NCBI GenBank assembly: GCA_958431225.1
Contig: OY288107.1
Coordinates: 310,001-374,000 of the forward strand
Source of the DNA: an uncultured Alphaproteobacteria bacterium
GTDB taxonomy: Bacteria > Pseudomonadota > Alphaproteobacteria > Puniceispirillales > UBA1172
Direction of reading: 5' to 3'
DNA: 64,000 bases
Numbering within the stretch: position 1 is the stretch's first letter; each line of letters opens with the position of its first letter. Positions 25,906 through 34,772 of the stretch are shown here, piece after piece. The notes under the pieces are model-generated. The model was given only the letters and a program-made list of their open reading frames with translations, had not been told where the DNA came from and searched no databases. The translations under genes and the position numbers were made by a program.

Positions 25906-26982
25906 TCAACGCAGACGCCGTTCGCTTTCTGGGTCAAAGAAATAGAGATTGGCGTGGTCAAATTTGATGCCAACCTCATCGCCAGATTTCACCGCATCCT
26001 GCCCGTTATATTCAATGATGAGGCGGTTTTTATCCCGATTCACCGCATAAACAAACGTCGTGCCGCCGAGTTTTTCAACAATATCCACTTTCAGCCCCGC
26101 CCCTTTTGTATCCAGCGTAATATGTTCGGGGCGGAGACCAATAGTAAATTTAGCCCCCGCACTTGCTGGCGGCGTGATTTTCTGCCCATCAAGACCCCCA
26201 TCAAGTCCCCCATCAAGACCGGGTGCGATGACCTTCCCGCCTTTTTTATAGCCATCAATAAAATTCATGGATGGCGAGCCTATAAACCCGCCGACAAATT
26301 TACTATCGGGGTCATTGTAAAGCACCATGGGCGCCCCCACCTGTTCAATCACGCCATCCCGCAACACAACAATTTTATCGGCAAGGGTCATGGCTTCAAC
26401 TTGGTCATGGGTTACATAAATCATAGTTGCGCCGATTTCTTGGTGCAGCCGTGCGATTTCAACGCGCATATCAACGCGCAATTCGGCATCAAGATTGGAA
26501 AGCGGTTCATCAAATAAAAACACCTCCGGGCCGCGCACTAACGCACGCCCAATCGCCACACGCTGACGTTGCCCCCCCGAAAGCGCCTTGGGTTTGCGCG
26601 TCATATAATCTTCAAGTTTGAGGATTTTAGCAACCGCATCAACTTTGGCTTTGACTTCAGCTTTGGCAACGCCATTCATCCGCAGACCAAAGCCCATATT
26701 TTCTTCAACGCTCATATGCGGATAAAGCGCGTAGCTTTGAAACACCATAGCAATACCACGCGCCGCCGCATCAACGTTCGTTACATCACGCGCACCGATG
26801 TGGATTGTGCCACCGGACGTGTCCTCAAGCCCGGCAATCATCCGCAAAAGCGTGGATTTACCGCAACCTGATGGCCCGACAAAAACGCAGAATTCGCTCG
26901 GCTCAATTTCTAAATTGACGCCATGGATCACTTGTATGCTACCATAGCGTTTGGTTGCGTTGGTTAGGGTTACGCCTGACAT
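25906..26982 (-). CDS. ABC importer ATPase, UgpC/MsmK type (galactoside importer)
   Basis: A 358-residue ATPase with Walker [11 protein letters not shown]-loop VFQSYALYP, signature [14 protein letters not shown], Walker [13 protein letters not shown] and [10 protein letters not shown]. The C-terminal regulatory domain contains a three-unit GGLDGGLDGGLDG insertion from a 12-nt tandem repeat. It is divergent from the binding protein and permeases at 27123-30215, which otherwise lack an ATPase gene, so it is their probable energiser. GAGGGAGGA precedes the ATG. Confidence 0.94.
   Translation of the reverse strand: MSGVTLTNATKRYGSIQVIHGVNLEIEPSEFCVFVGPSGCGKSTLLRMIAGLEDTSGGTIHIGARDVTNVDAAARGIAMVFQSYALYPHMSVEENMGFGLRMNGVAKAEVKAKVDAVAKILKLEDYMTRKPKALSGGQRQRVAIGRALVRGPEVFLFDEPLSNLDAELRVDMRVEIARLHQEIGATMIYVTHDQVEAMTLADKIVVLRDGVIEQVGAPMVLYNDPDSKFVGGFIGSPSMNFIDGYKKGGKVIAPGLDGGLDGGLDGQKITPPASAGAKFTIGLRPEHITLDTKGAGLKVDIVEKLGGTTFVYAVNRDKNRLIIEYNGQDAVKSGDEVGIKFDHANLYFFDPESERRLR
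26185..26220. repeat. 12-nt tandem repeat (three copies) in the ATPase gene
   Basis: Units CCCATCAAGACC, CCCATCAAGTCC and CCCATCAAGACC, coding for GLDG repeats on the minus strand in the C-terminal domain. Confidence 0.9.
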
Positions 26983-27010
26983 AATTTATCCTCCCTCTAC
27001 TTTAATTAGA

Positions 27011-27040
27011 TTTATCATTGACACTTTTATCATTGACACT
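27011..27040. repeat. 15-bp direct repeat carrying TTGACA in a divergent promoter region
   Basis: Two near-perfect copies of TTTATCATTGACACT lie head to tail in the spacer between the divergent ATPase and binding-protein genes. Each contains a perfect -35-like TTGACA on the + strand (27018-27023 and 27033-27038). No convincing -10 was found at 16-18 nt, so the units may instead bind a regulator. Confidence 0.7.
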
Positions 27041-27071
27041 TTAGGTTATCTATGGCTGAATCCAAAACTAG

Positions 27072-27088
27072 GTTTCAATCAATGAAAC
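27072..27088. promoter_or_regulatory. Inverted repeat, possible operator of the galactoside operon
   Basis: GTTTCA and TGAAAC arms with a 5-bp centre, 35 bp upstream of the binding-protein start. Likely in the 5' leader or overlapping the transcription start. No regulator gene is adjacent. Confidence 0.45.
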
Positions 27089-27122
27089 GCAAATTAAACC
27101 AAAAGTCAATGGGAGTAAGACT

Positions 27123-28361
27123 ATGACCTCTTTGAAAACCAAAATAATTGGCTTGTTGGCTGGGTTGGTGATGACTGGCTCAGCTTTTGCAGGCGATCTT
27201 GTGATAAATTTTGATGACCCGAACCCGGCACCTAAAGCCGGATTTGAAGCGGCGGTGGAAGCATTTAAGGCGGCGCACCCCGATGTTAATGTCATCGTCA
27301 ATATCAACGACAGGGAAGCGCATAAAACGGCGATTCGCAATTTCCTTTCGGCTGATGCACCCGATATAACCGCATGGTATCCCGGCAACAGGATGGCACC
27401 ATTCGTTGATGCGGGGCAGTTTGAAGATATTTCCGACCTATGGGCGTCTGATGCGAATCTTTCAAGAAATTTTGAAGCGATTAAGCCAACGATGACCCGC
27501 CACGGCAAACAATGGGGTGTGCCTTATAGTTATTATCAGTGGGGCATCTATTATCGTGCGGATATTTTCGCCAAGCATGGCATTGAAGAGCCGAAAACGT
27601 GGAATCAGCTGCTTAGTGCTTGTGATACACTCAAGGCGAATGGCATCACGCCTTTCACCATCGGCACGAAATATCTTTGGACAGCCGCCGGCGTGTTTGA
27701 TTATCTAAATCTCCGCACCAATGGTTATGAGGTGCATAACGCCCTAACCGCGGGCGAGATCAAATACACCGATGACCGCATCATGGCGACCTTCAAAAAT
27801 TGGCAGACCATGCTTGATCGTTGTTCTTTCGTGAATAATCATGCAACGATGTCATGGCAGGATGCGATTGCGCCTTTTGCTAATGGCGAGGCGGCTATGT
27901 ATGTCATGGGCAATTTCTCGGTTGCGGCGTATAAAGATGCAGGTCTGACCGACGCGCAAATTGATTTTTTCCAATTCCCCTCCATCACGCCGGGGCTTGC
28001 ACGTGCCGAAGAAGCACCTGCGGATGCGCTGTTTATTCCATCAGGGGCAAAGAATAAGGCTGATGCGCGCAAATTTTTGAGCTTCATCGCCCGCCCTGAA
28101 ATTCAAGGTGCGTGGAACAAAACCATCGGGCAATTACCGCCAAATTCTCGGGCGCCAATCAACAAAGCCGACAAGTTCATTGTTGAGGGCTTTGAGACGG
28201 TATCAACTGCCGCCGGTCTTGCCCAATTCTACGACCGCGATGCGCCTGCCGAAATGGCGAGCGAGGGTATGAAAGGCTTTCAAGAATTCATGATCAATCC
28301 TGACCGCATGGATCGAATCTTGCAACGCCTAGATCAAGTCCAAAAGCGCGTCTATAAATAA
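27123..28361 (+). CDS. ABC importer binding protein (galactoside operon)
   Basis: A 412-residue periplasmic protein with signal peptide KIIGLLAGLVMTGSAFA. The mature part shows the family 1 pattern: AFKAAHPDVNVIVNINDREAHKTAIRNFL, SADAPDITAWYPGNRM, YRADIFAKHGIEEPKTWNQL and FANGEAAMYVMGNF. A GGGAG ribosome site precedes ATG at 27123. It heads an operon of permeases, alpha-galactosidase and galactose catabolism, so the ligand is probably an alpha-galactoside such as melibiose, raffinose or galactosylglycerol (inference). Confidence 0.93.
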   Translation: MTSLKTKIIGLLAGLVMTGSAFAGDLVINFDDPNPAPKAGFEAAVEAFKAAHPDVNVIVNINDREAHKTAIRNFLSADAPDITAWYPGNRMAPFVDAGQFEDISDLWASDANLSRNFEAIKPTMTRHGKQWGVPYSYYQWGIYYRADIFAKHGIEEPKTWNQLLSACDTLKANGITPFTIGTKYLWTAAGVFDYLNLRTNGYEVHNALTAGEIKYTDDRIMATFKNWQTMLDRCSFVNNHATMSWQDAIAPFANGEAAMYVMGNFSVAAYKDAGLTDAQIDFFQFPSITPGLARAEEAPADALFIPSGAKNKADARKFLSFIARPEIQGAWNKTIGQLPPNSRAPINKADKFIVEGFETVSTAAGLAQFYDRDAPAEMASEGMKGFQEFMINPDRMDRILQRLDQVQKRVYK

Positions 28362-28369
28362 GCAAATCA

Positions 28370-28407
28370 GTGTCAGTCGCATCAGCGACAGCAGGGGCGG
28401 CTGGCAC
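28370..28407 (+). other. Stem-loop after the galactoside binding-protein gene
   Basis: GTGTCAG pairs with CTGGCAC (one G-U pair) around an inner GTCGC-ATCA-GCGAC hairpin, and TTTTT follows at 28408-28412. It resembles a leaky terminator between a binding-protein gene and its permease genes. Confidence 0.6.
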
Positions 28408-28433
28408 TTTTTCTGCGGATGAGGAGGATGGCG

Positions 28434-29363
28434 ATGAATCCTGAAACCAATTCAGATCAGAGCCAATCATGGCACCGCGCTAATCGCCAAAAAATTGCCC
28501 CCCAAAAAATTGCACCATGGCTGTTTTTAGCCCCGGCTCTGCTATTTTTTGCGGTCTATGTGATTTTGCCGATTTTTCAATCGCTGTGGATTTCGCTTTA
28601 CGCATGGGACGGCATCGGTGCGCGTCAGTGGGTTGGCTCAGGAAATTATGTTGAGTTATTTGACGATTATCGGTTTTACACCGCCCTGAAAAATAACATT
28701 ATCTGGTTGGTGCTTTATATGCTGGCGGTGCCGGCGGGGCTTTTTGTCGCGCTTTTTCTTAACCAGAATATCTGGGGGATGCGGTTTTATAAATCCATGT
28801 TTTTCTTTCCTTTCGTGATTTCGCAAGTGGTTGTGGGTTTGATTTTCACTTGGTTTTACAATCCGAATTTTGGCATTATTGGTCAAGTCTGGCAGTTTTT
28901 TGGTGCGACCCCGCCTTCCATTTTGGGCGATGAGCGTTTTGTCACCTATGGCATTATTTTCGCCGGTCTATGGCCACAAATTGCCTATTGCATGATTCTG
29001 TATCTAACGGGGCTAAATAATGTTTCCTCAGACCAGATTGAGGCGGGACGGCTGGATGGTGCTAAGGGGTGGCGGATGTTGCGCTATGTGATTCTGCCCC
29101 AGCTTTGGCCAGCGACATTCCTCGCCATTGTGGTCACGGTCATCGGTGCCTTGCGTTCGTTTGATATGATTGCCATTATGACCCAAGGCGGGCCTTATGG
29201 TTCATCAAATGTGCTGTCTTATTTTATGTTTGAACAAGCACTTTCGGAATATGGTTTTCGCATGGGTTATGGTTCGGCGATTGCGGTGATTCTGTTTTTG
29301 ATTATGTTGATTTTCATCAGCTATTTCCTGTGGGTCATGTATCAAGACGAAAAGCGAGGTTAG
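28434..29363 (+). CDS. ABC importer permease, MalF/UgpA type (galactoside)
   Basis: A 309-residue permease with about six membrane segments starting at PWLFLAPALLFFAVYVILPIFQSLW; the EAA loop is DQIEAGRLDGAKGWRMLRYVILPQLWPA. AGGAGG stands 6 nt before ATG 28434, which I prefer over two earlier in-frame ATGs that overlap the ribosome site. A 15-nt duplication at 28488-28517 gives QKIAPQKIAP near the N-terminus. It pairs with the next permease, 3 nt downstream. Confidence 0.93.
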   Translation: MNPETNSDQSQSWHRANRQKIAPQKIAPWLFLAPALLFFAVYVILPIFQSLWISLYAWDGIGARQWVGSGNYVELFDDYRFYTALKNNIIWLVLYMLAVPAGLFVALFLNQNIWGMRFYKSMFFFPFVISQVVVGLIFTWFYNPNFGIIGQVWQFFGATPPSILGDERFVTYGIIFAGLWPQIAYCMILYLTGLNNVSSDQIEAGRLDGAKGWRMLRYVILPQLWPATFLAIVVTVIGALRSFDMIAIMTQGGPYGSSNVLSYFMFEQALSEYGFRMGYGSAIAVILFLIMLIFISYFLWVMYQDEKRG

Positions 29364-29366
29364 GCT

Positions 29367-30215
29367 ATGTTCCCGACGCCCATTGAAAAACGCCACCATA
29401 ACCGCCAGCTTGCCTATAAGGTTGTTGTGCCGATGGCGCTTTTGCTGTGGCTGTTGCCGTTGATTGCGATTTTTATGACCTCAATTCGTTCGGCGGCGGA
29501 TATCAATACGGGCAATATGTTCGGCTGGCCTAGCGAGTTTCAAATGGCACAGAACTATATTGATGTGTTCCGCAATTCCGAAGCCGCGACCTATTTTCTA
29601 AATTCCGTCAAGATCACCATCCCCACGGTCATCATCTCCGTAGCCCTCGCCTGCCTTGCGGGGTATGCGTTGGCGATTTATCGGTTCAGAGCCGCCTTGC
29701 CGTTGTTTTTTATTTTTGTCGCCGGCAATTTTGTGCCGTTTCAGATTCTGATGGTGCCGGTGCGTGATTTATCGGTGCAGACCGGGCTTTATGATACGGT
29801 GACTGGATTGGTGCTTTTTCATGCGGCGTTTCAGACTGGTTTCTGTACGCTTTTCATGCGTAATTTTATCAAAGCCCTGCCCTTTGATTTGATAGAAAGC
29901 GCACGCATTGAGGGCATCGGTGAGTTCAAAATTTTCTGGTATGTGGTATTGCCCCTTGTGCGTCCGGCGATTGCGGCGTTGAGCGTGTTGATTTTCACCT
30001 TTGTGTGGAATGATTTTTTTTGGGCAACGGTGCTGACGCAAGGCGAGGCGTCAAAGCCGATTACTGCGGGCATCCGTGCGCTTAATGGTCAGTTCGTCTC
30101 GCAATGGCATCTGGTTTCGGCGGCGTCGCTGATGGCGGCAGTGCCTCCGGTAGCGATGTTTTTCCTGATGCAAAAGCACTTCATTGCTGGTCTGACATTA
30201 GGGGCGGTGAAATGA
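29367..30215 (+). CDS. ABC importer permease, MalG/UgpE type (galactoside)
   Basis: A 282-residue inner-membrane permease; first segment VVVPMALLLWLLPLIAIFMTSI, EAA loop FDLIESARIEGIGEFKIFWYVVLPLVRPA, and C-terminus HFIAGLTLGAVK. Its stop overlaps the alpha-galactosidase start (ATGA), coupling import to hydrolysis. Confidence 0.94.
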   Translation: MFPTPIEKRHHNRQLAYKVVVPMALLLWLLPLIAIFMTSIRSAADINTGNMFGWPSEFQMAQNYIDVFRNSEAATYFLNSVKITIPTVIISVALACLAGYALAIYRFRAALPLFFIFVAGNFVPFQILMVPVRDLSVQTGLYDTVTGLVLFHAAFQTGFCTLFMRNFIKALPFDLIESARIEGIGEFKIFWYVVLPLVRPAIAALSVLIFTFVWNDFFWATVLTQGEASKPITAGIRALNGQFVSQWHLVSAASLMAAVPPVAMFFLMQKHFIAGLTLGAVK

Positions 30216-32302
30216 TCCAAACTTGGCGGTTGGATACGGGCGCGCAAACGCTAGTTTTGGGCACGCATCGCGCGCGTCTGCCATCGGTGGTCTATTGGGG
30301 CGCACCGCTACCGCAACATGAAGATTTAGAAACGCTTTTTCACGCGCATCTGATTGATTTAACCGGCGGGATGTTGGATGAAAACCCCGACCTATCCATC
30401 TGCCCCGAAGCCGCGCGGAGTTTTCCGGGACAACCCGGATTGATTCTGCGGGGCAATGATGGCGCGCCCCTACTGCCAAAATTTTGCCTAGAACAAGCCA
30501 CCATCACCGGTGATAAAGGTTTAAGGCTTGCCTATAAAAATGAGGCGGGGGGGCTTGCCTATATGGCGGATTTTGATGTTTTTGAGGACAGCAACATTAT
30601 CACCGCCAAGGCGACGCTCATCGCCGATACGCCGGTGCATCTCCATTGGTTTGCAGCCCCGGTGATGCTGGCACCGCAAAACGCCGATGCGATGATTGAT
30701 TTCGCTGGACGCTGGTGCGGTGAGTTTCAAGAACTGCACACCCCTTGGCAAGCGGGGATGCGCTACCGCGACAACCGCACTGGGCGCACCGGGCATGAAC
30801 ATTTCCCGGGCTTGATTATCCCCGGGCGCGGTGCCACCAACACACAAGGCGAGGCGCACGCTTTCCATTATGGCTGGTCGGGGGGGCATAAGATGATTGC
30901 CGAAGAACTACCCGATGGACGTAGGCAAATTCAATTCGGCAACGCCACGCGCATTGAGGCGGTCGCCGATAAAACCTTTCACACCGCCCCGCTTTATATG
31001 AGTTATTCAGATAAAGGAATCAACGGATGCGCGCGCGCGTTTCAACGTCATGTCCGTTATCATATCGTCAAATTCCCTCAAGAATCGCGCCCGCGTCCGG
31101 TACATTATAATTGCTGGGAGGCGGTGTATTTCAACCACGACCTGCCGGCGCTCAAAGAAATTGCTACCATGGCGGCGGGGCTTGGGGCGGAGCGATTCGT
31201 GCTTGATGATGGCTGGTTCGGCTCACGCGATGACGATACCCGCGCGCTGTCCGAATGGGAAGTTGATGCGCGCAAATATCCTGATGGGCTTGACCCGCTG
31301 ATTGACCATGTGCATAGCGCCGGGATGCATTTCGGCATCTGGTTTGAACCTGAGATGATCAATCCGCAATCGTCAATTTATGAAGCCAATCCGCATTGGG
31401 CGTTGGGGTCCGAGGATCAAATCCTTGGGCGCAATCAAAAGGCACTCAATATGGCGCTTGATGAGGTGCGCGAATTTTTATTTACCCGCATCGCTAGAAT
31501 CCTGCGCGACCATCAGATTGACTACATGAAATGGGATCACAACCGCGTGTTGCCGATGCCCGATGCGGCGCAAACACGCGGGAGTTACGCGCTGATTGAC
31601 CAATTACGGCACAAATTTCCTGACGTGGAAATTGAAAGCTGTGCCTCGGGCGGTGGGCGCGTTGATTTTGGCATTCTGGAGCGCACGCATCGGGTTTGGT
31701 TGTCCGATAGCAATGATGCGCTTGAACGTGCGCGCATCCAACACGGCGCGGCGTTGTTTCTGCCCGCATCGGTGGTCGGCAGTCATGTGGGTCCGCGCCA
31801 ATGCCATACTTCTGGGCGTGTGCATGATATATCGTTTCGCGCATGGGTCGCCGCCCAACGCCACATGGGTTTTGAGATGGACCCGCGCGAACTCACCAAA
31901 GACGAGGCAGAGGTCTTACAGCGCATCACCGCATGGTGGAAAGCCGAGCGCGACTGGCTCATGCGGGCGGATATTTTACGCCTTGATAGCAATGATAAGG
32001 CGGTTCTAGCCGAACAACATATCGCCGAAGATGACACGCAATTCGTCGTTTTTGCCAATAAGATAGATACGTCAAGCCAAATCGCCCCGCGCCCTTTACG
32101 CCTGAGCGCGCTCAATGCTGATGCCAATTATGAGATTGATATTGTCAATCGGGATGAGGTACATAAATTGTCGCGGGGGGCACCGCATCTTAAAGCGGGT
32201 GCCATGCGGGTTAGTGGGCAGTATCTGATGCGGCATGGCGTCATATTGCCGTGGGGGTTCCCTAATCAATGCTGGGTTATCAAAGGAAGGAAAGTGTCAT
32301 GA
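30212..32302 (+). CDS. Alpha-galactosidase, glycoside hydrolase family 36
   Basis: A 696-residue cytoplasmic GH36 enzyme, full family length. The catalytic barrel shows ERFVLDDGWFGSRDDD, the nucleophile Asp in YMKWDHNR (about residue 442), ESCASGGGRVDFGIL and the acid/base region LSDSNDALER (about 498-502). It releases galactose from alpha-galactosides. ATG at 30212 overlaps the permease stop by 4 nt; its own stop overlaps the dehydratase start by 4 nt. With glpK and glpD close by, alpha-galactosylglycerol is a plausible substrate besides raffinose-type sugars (inference). Confidence 0.96.
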   Translation: MIQTWRLDTGAQTLVLGTHRARLPSVVYWGAPLPQHEDLETLFHAHLIDLTGGMLDENPDLSICPEAARSFPGQPGLILRGNDGAPLLPKFCLEQATITGDKGLRLAYKNEAGGLAYMADFDVFEDSNIITAKATLIADTPVHLHWFAAPVMLAPQNADAMIDFAGRWCGEFQELHTPWQAGMRYRDNRTGRTGHEHFPGLIIPGRGATNTQGEAHAFHYGWSGGHKMIAEELPDGRRQIQFGNATRIEAVADKTFHTAPLYMSYSDKGINGCARAFQRHVRYHIVKFPQESRPRPVHYNCWEAVYFNHDLPALKEIATMAAGLGAERFVLDDGWFGSRDDDTRALSEWEVDARKYPDGLDPLIDHVHSAGMHFGIWFEPEMINPQSSIYEANPHWALGSEDQILGRNQKALNMALDEVREFLFTRIARILRDHQIDYMKWDHNRVLPMPDAAQTRGSYALIDQLRHKFPDVEIESCASGGGRVDFGILERTHRVWLSDSNDALERARIQHGAALFLPASVVGSHVGPRQCHTSGRVHDISFRAWVAAQRHMGFEMDPRELTKDEAEVLQRITAWWKAERDWLMRADILRLDSNDKAVLAEQHIAEDDTQFVVFANKIDTSSQIAPRPLRLSALNADANYEIDIVNRDEVHKLSRGAPHLKAGAMRVSGQYLMRHGVILPWGFPNQCWVIKGRKVS

Positions 32303-34008
32303 CGAAAAAACGCCGTTCGCAACATTGGTATGGCAAGCTTGATAAGGACGGCTTTATCCATCGTTCATGGATGAAGAATCAGGGCTTTCCTGACCATGCT
32401 TTTGATGGTCGTGCGGTCATCGGTATATGCAATACATGGAGCGAGCTAACGCCGTGCAATTCGGGCTTGCGGGTGCTGGCGGAGGCGGTCAAGCGGGGCG
32501 TCTGGGAGGCGGGGGGTTTCCCCGTTGAATTCCCGGTCATGAGCCTTGGTGAGACGCAAATGAAACCAACGGCGATGCTGTTCCGCAATTTGCTTTCCAT
32601 GGATGTTGAAGAAAGCATCCGTGCCTATGGCATTGATGGTGTCGTGCTTTTAGGCGGGTGCGATAAAACCACGCCGGGGCAGTTAATGGGCGCGGCAAGC
32701 GTTGATCTACCAACCATTGTTGTGAGTGCCGGTCCGATGCTCAATGGCAAATGGCGGGGCAAGGATATTGGCTCAGGCACCGATGTTTGGAAATTCGCCG
32801 AGGCGGTGCGCGCCGGCGAAATGAGCCTCAAAGATTTTATGGCAGCCGAAAGCAATATGTCGCGTTCGGCGGGGGTTTGTATGACTATGGGGACTGCCAG
32901 CACGATGGCAGCACTGGTTGAGGCGATGGGGATGAGCCTGCCCACCAATGCAACCCTGCCGGCGGTGGATGCACGGCGCACTATGTTAGCACATCTAACT
33001 GGGCGGCGGATTGTTGAAATGGTTGAGGAAGACCTAGTGATGTCCAAAGTGCTGACCAAAGAAAGCCTAGAGAATGCGATTATCGTCAATGCGGCGATTG
33101 GCGGTTCTACCAATGCGGTGGTGCATTTGCTGGCACTCGCCGGGCGGTTAGAAATTCCGCTTAGCCTTGATGATTTTGAACGCGGCACAGAAATTCCGTT
33201 ACTGGTGAATTGCATGCCATCGGGGCAGTATCTGATGGAAGATTTTGCCTATGCTGGCGGGATACCGGCGGTGCTTGGCGAATTAGCGGGGTGCCTCCGT
33301 TCTGCCAATTCGGTGATGGGTAAGGATATTGCCCATTATGCCGAAGGGGCGGAGGTGTTTAATCGTGATGTGATTTATCCGTTTGATGCGCCCTTAAAAC
33401 CTGCCGCCGGCTTGCGCGTGTTGCGCGGCAATCTAGCCCCCAACGGCGCCATTATCAAACCAAGTGCCGCCACCGATGCCTTGCTAGAACACGAAGGCAC
33501 GGCATTTGTTTTTGAAAATATAGAAGACCTCAAAGCCAATATAGACCGCCCGGATTTGCCCGTTGATGCTGAAACGATATTGGTGCTAAAAGGGTGCGGG
33601 CCGAAAGGTTATCCGGGCATGCCCGAGCTAGGCAATATGCCAATTCCGCGCGCATTGGTGGAAAAAGGCGTGCGCGATATGGTGCGTATATCCGATGCGC
33701 GTATGTCGGGGACGGCTTTTGGCACGGTGGTGCTGCACGTGTCGCCTGAAGCTGAATCGGGAGGCACATTGGCATTGGTAGAAAGCGGGGATCGCATTCG
33801 GCTATCGGTGCAAAAAGGCGCGTTGGAATTGCTAGTGTCTGATGCGGAATTGGAACAACGGCGCGCAAATTGGAAACCGAGCAAACCCCCTTACGCGCGC
33901 GGTTATACCAAACTTTACATTGACCACGTGCTAGGGGCGGAAGACGGCGCCGATTTAGATTTTCTAGTCGGCAAAGATACACGGCTAGTAACACGGGAGA
34001 GCCATTGA
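32299..34008 (+). CDS. IlvD/Edd-family sugar acid dehydratase (probable galactonate dehydratase)
   Basis: A 569-residue Fe-S dehydratase. Cluster cysteines occur in VIGICNTWSELTPCN, LLGGCDKTTPGQL and SAGVCMTMGTASTM. The ICNTWSELTPCN block marks the branch of sugar-acid dehydratases (arabinonate, xylonate, galactonate) rather than IlvD. By its place between the galactoside hydrolase and the KDGal kinase and KDPGal aldolase genes, it should convert D-galactonate to 2-keto-3-deoxygalactonate. ATG at 32299 overlaps the alpha-galactosidase stop. Confidence 0.9.
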   Translation: MTKKRRSQHWYGKLDKDGFIHRSWMKNQGFPDHAFDGRAVIGICNTWSELTPCNSGLRVLAEAVKRGVWEAGGFPVEFPVMSLGETQMKPTAMLFRNLLSMDVEESIRAYGIDGVVLLGGCDKTTPGQLMGAASVDLPTIVVSAGPMLNGKWRGKDIGSGTDVWKFAEAVRAGEMSLKDFMAAESNMSRSAGVCMTMGTASTMAALVEAMGMSLPTNATLPAVDARRTMLAHLTGRRIVEMVEEDLVMSKVLTKESLENAIIVNAAIGGSTNAVVHLLALAGRLEIPLSLDDFERGTEIPLLVNCMPSGQYLMEDFAYAGGIPAVLGELAGCLRSANSVMGKDIAHYAEGAEVFNRDVIYPFDAPLKPAAGLRVLRGNLAPNGAIIKPSAATDALLEHEGTAFVFENIEDLKANIDRPDLPVDAETILVLKGCGPKGYPGMPELGNMPIPRALVEKGVRDMVRISDARMSGTAFGTVVLHVSPEAESGGTLALVESGDRIRLSVQKGALELLVSDAELEQRRANWKPSKPPYARGYTKLYIDHVLGAEDGADLDFLVGKDTRLVTRESH

Positions 34009-34772
34009 TGGATTATCAATTTCACGACCTTAAAGACAAGCACGTTTTCATCACTGGCGGTGGTAGCGGGGTTGGGGCGGCGCTGACCGAAGGCTTTTTG
34101 CGCGCAGGGGCAAAGGTCAGTTTCGTCCAACGCTCCGATGCCAGCGATTTTTGCGATGCTATGCAAACAGCAACCGGCGCGCGCCCGCATTTTATCGCTT
34201 GCGACATTACCGATATTGACGCGCTCAAAAATGCGTTGAGCGATGCCACAGCCAAGCAAGGTGCGATTGATGTGCTGGTGAATAATGCGGCGGATGATAT
34301 ACGCCACAATCTGGCGGATATGCGCGTTGAGGATTGGGATAAAAATCACGCCATCAATCTGCGCCCTTATTTTTTCACCGCGCAATTTGTCGCGCCCTTA
34401 ATGGCGCAACATGGGGGCGGGGTGATTATCAATTATTCTTCGGCGAGTTATCTGATGGGCAATGCGGGGTATCCTGCCTATGTTGCGGCGAATGCTGCTA
34501 TCACGGGTCTGACGCGGGCTTTGGCGCGGGAGCTGGGGGCGGATAGGATCCGCGTCAATGCGGTAGTGCCGGGATGGGTGCTGACGCAAAAACAACGCAC
34601 GCAATGGGCAAGCCCTGAAAGTTTGGAAAAACATTTAGAAAAACAATGTCTCAAGGAACATTTAATGCCGCAAGATATGGTCGGCGGCACGCTTTTCCTT
34701 GCTTCAAATGCAAGCCGAATGATGACCGGACAGGTGCTGGTGATTGATGGCGGTGTGGTGGTGACAGGATGA
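34008..34772 (+). CDS. SDR dehydrogenase, probable galactose 1-dehydrogenase, with YxxxN in place of YxxxK
   Basis: A 254-residue short-chain dehydrogenase. Cofactor motif FITGGGSGVGAAL, NNAADD and the catalytic Ser in NYSSASYL are present. The catalytic Tyr is in YPAYVAAN, but the Lys expected four residues after Tyr is Asn (codon AAT). The rest of the helix (AITGLTRALARELG) is canonical. By context the enzyme would oxidise galactose to galactonolactone. The stop codon of the dehydratase overlaps its ATG by one base. Whether the Asn is natural, an assembly error or a sign of lost or altered function is open. Confidence 0.88.
   Translation: MDYQFHDLKDKHVFITGGGSGVGAALTEGFLRAGAKVSFVQRSDASDFCDAMQTATGARPHFIACDITDIDALKNALSDATAKQGAIDVLVNNAADDIRHNLADMRVEDWDKNHAINLRPYFFTAQFVAPLMAQHGGGVIINYSSASYLMGNAGYPAYVAANAAITGLTRALARELGADRIRVNAVVPGWVLTQKQRTQWASPESLEKHLEKQCLKEHLMPQDMVGGTLFLASNASRMMTGQVLVIDGGVVVTG

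Noticed and set aside
32299-34008. Dihydroxy-acid dehydratase of branched-chain amino acid synthesis (ilvD)
   Set aside because: The ICNTWSELTPCN block and the galactose operon context fit a sugar-acid dehydratase.
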